NCBI RefSeq assembly: GCF_028640845.1
Contig: NC_080546.1
Location: 74,713,551 to 74,777,550 of the forward strand
From: Ahaetulla prasina
Taxonomy: Eukaryota; Chordata; Lepidosauria; Squamata; Colubridae
Direction of reading: 5' to 3'
DNA: 64,000 nt
This document shows, piece by piece, positions 63,065 through 64,000 of this stretch. The notes beneath the pieces are model-generated. The model saw only the letters and a program-made list of their open reading frames with translations. It had not been told where the DNA came from and made no database searches. The position numbers were made by a program, and so were the translations under genes. Each line of letters begins with the position of its first letter. Position 1 is the first letter of the stretch.

Positions 63065-64000
63065 TGAAAAGATACCTTTCATCTTTCATCTCTCATGTTC
63101 AAGGACATCCATCTTTAGGAATTGTTCCATCCAATCCTTTCCAAGTCAAGGATTAGCTATGTTCACACATATCTATAACATGTTTTGTTTTGGCTTAGGG
63201 TATTATGTGATCTCGATCAATTGTGGCTTTCTCAGCAAATCATGTTTAAATAAACCTTGGCTCCTGCAATGGGTGAATTCAGTCCAAAGTTAATACTAAA
63301 GTTAATACTAAGGCCCATTTCAGATCTTAGGACAGACATGTTATGTACACATGAAAAAGACAAGCCAGAAACTCAAAGGTTAGTTTACAAAACCCCATTG
63401 CTTAATATTTGCAGACACGTAAACTCCAAAGACTTTCTAATCAGTTCAGTTAATCAGTTAAAACAATTATAAGTTTGGTTAAGACATGTTTCTGCATGGC
63501 CGCAATTATGGGCAAACGCTAATCTATATATAAGCGGTTGCTCTGAAATACCAACTGCACAATTATAAACCGGGTTGTCATATCGTAACAATTGTATCAT
63601 TTCTGCCAGGTTAAGGCCAAAATCCAGGTTTTGCATGCCGTTTCAAGGGCTTCCCATTTTGCATGCTGTTTCAAGGGCTTCCCAAAGTGAGTAGGGACAA
63701 AGCAACTTTCAGAAGTCTTAAAGATTGAAAAGCGTCCCTTGAGCACCCACAAGCTTTGTGGTTTCCATTTTGCCCATTAGAATTTCACCTCAGAAAGGCC
63801 AAACAGAGAATAAAAAGGCTGGCCTATCTAATTCGGGAATCACAATAGAGATGGTGGCATAATAGATAACCAATAGTTTCTGACTGAGCATAATGTTCAT
63901 TTAGAACCTATGCATAGCTAGCTTTCAAACACTTAAAGGAGACTTTGATTTCTTCTCATATTTAGCCCATTAATGACAAATTCTTGTTCACATTTCTGCA
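63065..64000. other. Intergenic, nothing recognised
   Basis: Only a 27-bp tandem duplication ('gcatgccgtttcaagggctt' motif at about 63635-63690) stands out. No FGB exon on either strand. Confidence 0.5.

Noticed and set aside
58200..64000. FGB, expected downstream on the opposite strand
   Set aside because: No minus-strand fibrinogen domain or coiled-coil exon seen; probably beyond the window.

Overview
The window is vertebrate nuclear DNA from a squamate, most likely a snake. It carries two adjacent fibrinogen genes on the + strand: FGG (gamma chain, coding exons 21492-31273) and FGA (alpha chain, coding exons 48339-58035). Snake origin is inferred from the repeats. CR1-L3-type LINE 3' ends that run into (AATAG)n pentamer microsatellites occur seven times, together with Sauria-type SINEs and Bov-B LINE 3' ends. 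FGG followed by FGA on one strand matches the vertebrate fibrinogen cluster, in which FGB lies beyond FGA on the opposite strand. No FGB exon is in the window, and no LRAT exon was seen upstream of FGG.

Layout. 1-21.4 kb is intergenic and built mostly of transposable elements: CR1-L3, L2 and CR1 3' ends, a solo LTR, hAT elements and Sauria and Bov-B sequences. It also holds three segmental duplications (243 bp perfect tandem; about 1.9 kb; about 0.85 kb). 21.49-31.4 kb is FGG: nine coding exons, seven of the eight internal or first exons after exon 1 having exactly the human lengths (45, 184, 94, 131, 134, 185, 278 nt). 31.4-48.3 kb is intergenic. It contains a 1.7 kb direct repeat that brackets a Ty3/gypsy 3' half joined to a dead L1, a Penelope-like element and a solo LTR. 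48.34-58.2 kb is FGA: six exons with two alternative ends, the common alpha chain stopping in exon 5 and alpha-E splicing to a fibrinogen C-domain in exon 6. 58.2-64 kb is again repeats.

The two genes encode subunits of one secreted hepatic protein, the (alpha-beta-gamma)2 fibrinogen hexamer. FGA supplies fibrinopeptide A and the GPR knob; FGG supplies the matching hole residues and the cross-linking tail. HNF1-like and C/EBP-like sites precede FGA, as expected for a liver acute-phase gene.

Most notable observations. (1) The gamma chain ends in RGDI, where the human chain ends in AGDV, and the alpha chain has no RGD at all, so the only RGD in these two chains is the gamma tail. (2) A hAT MITE inserted exactly at the FGG exon 6 splice donor; its 8-bp target-site duplication GTAAGCAT created a second intact donor 151 nt downstream. 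(3) A LINE tail lies about 20 bp upstream of FGA exon 4. (4) TE inserts are repeatedly bracketed by kilobase-scale direct repeats, which could be real unequal exchange or false assembly duplication. (5) A hAT family carries what looks like a captured coiled-coil coding segment.
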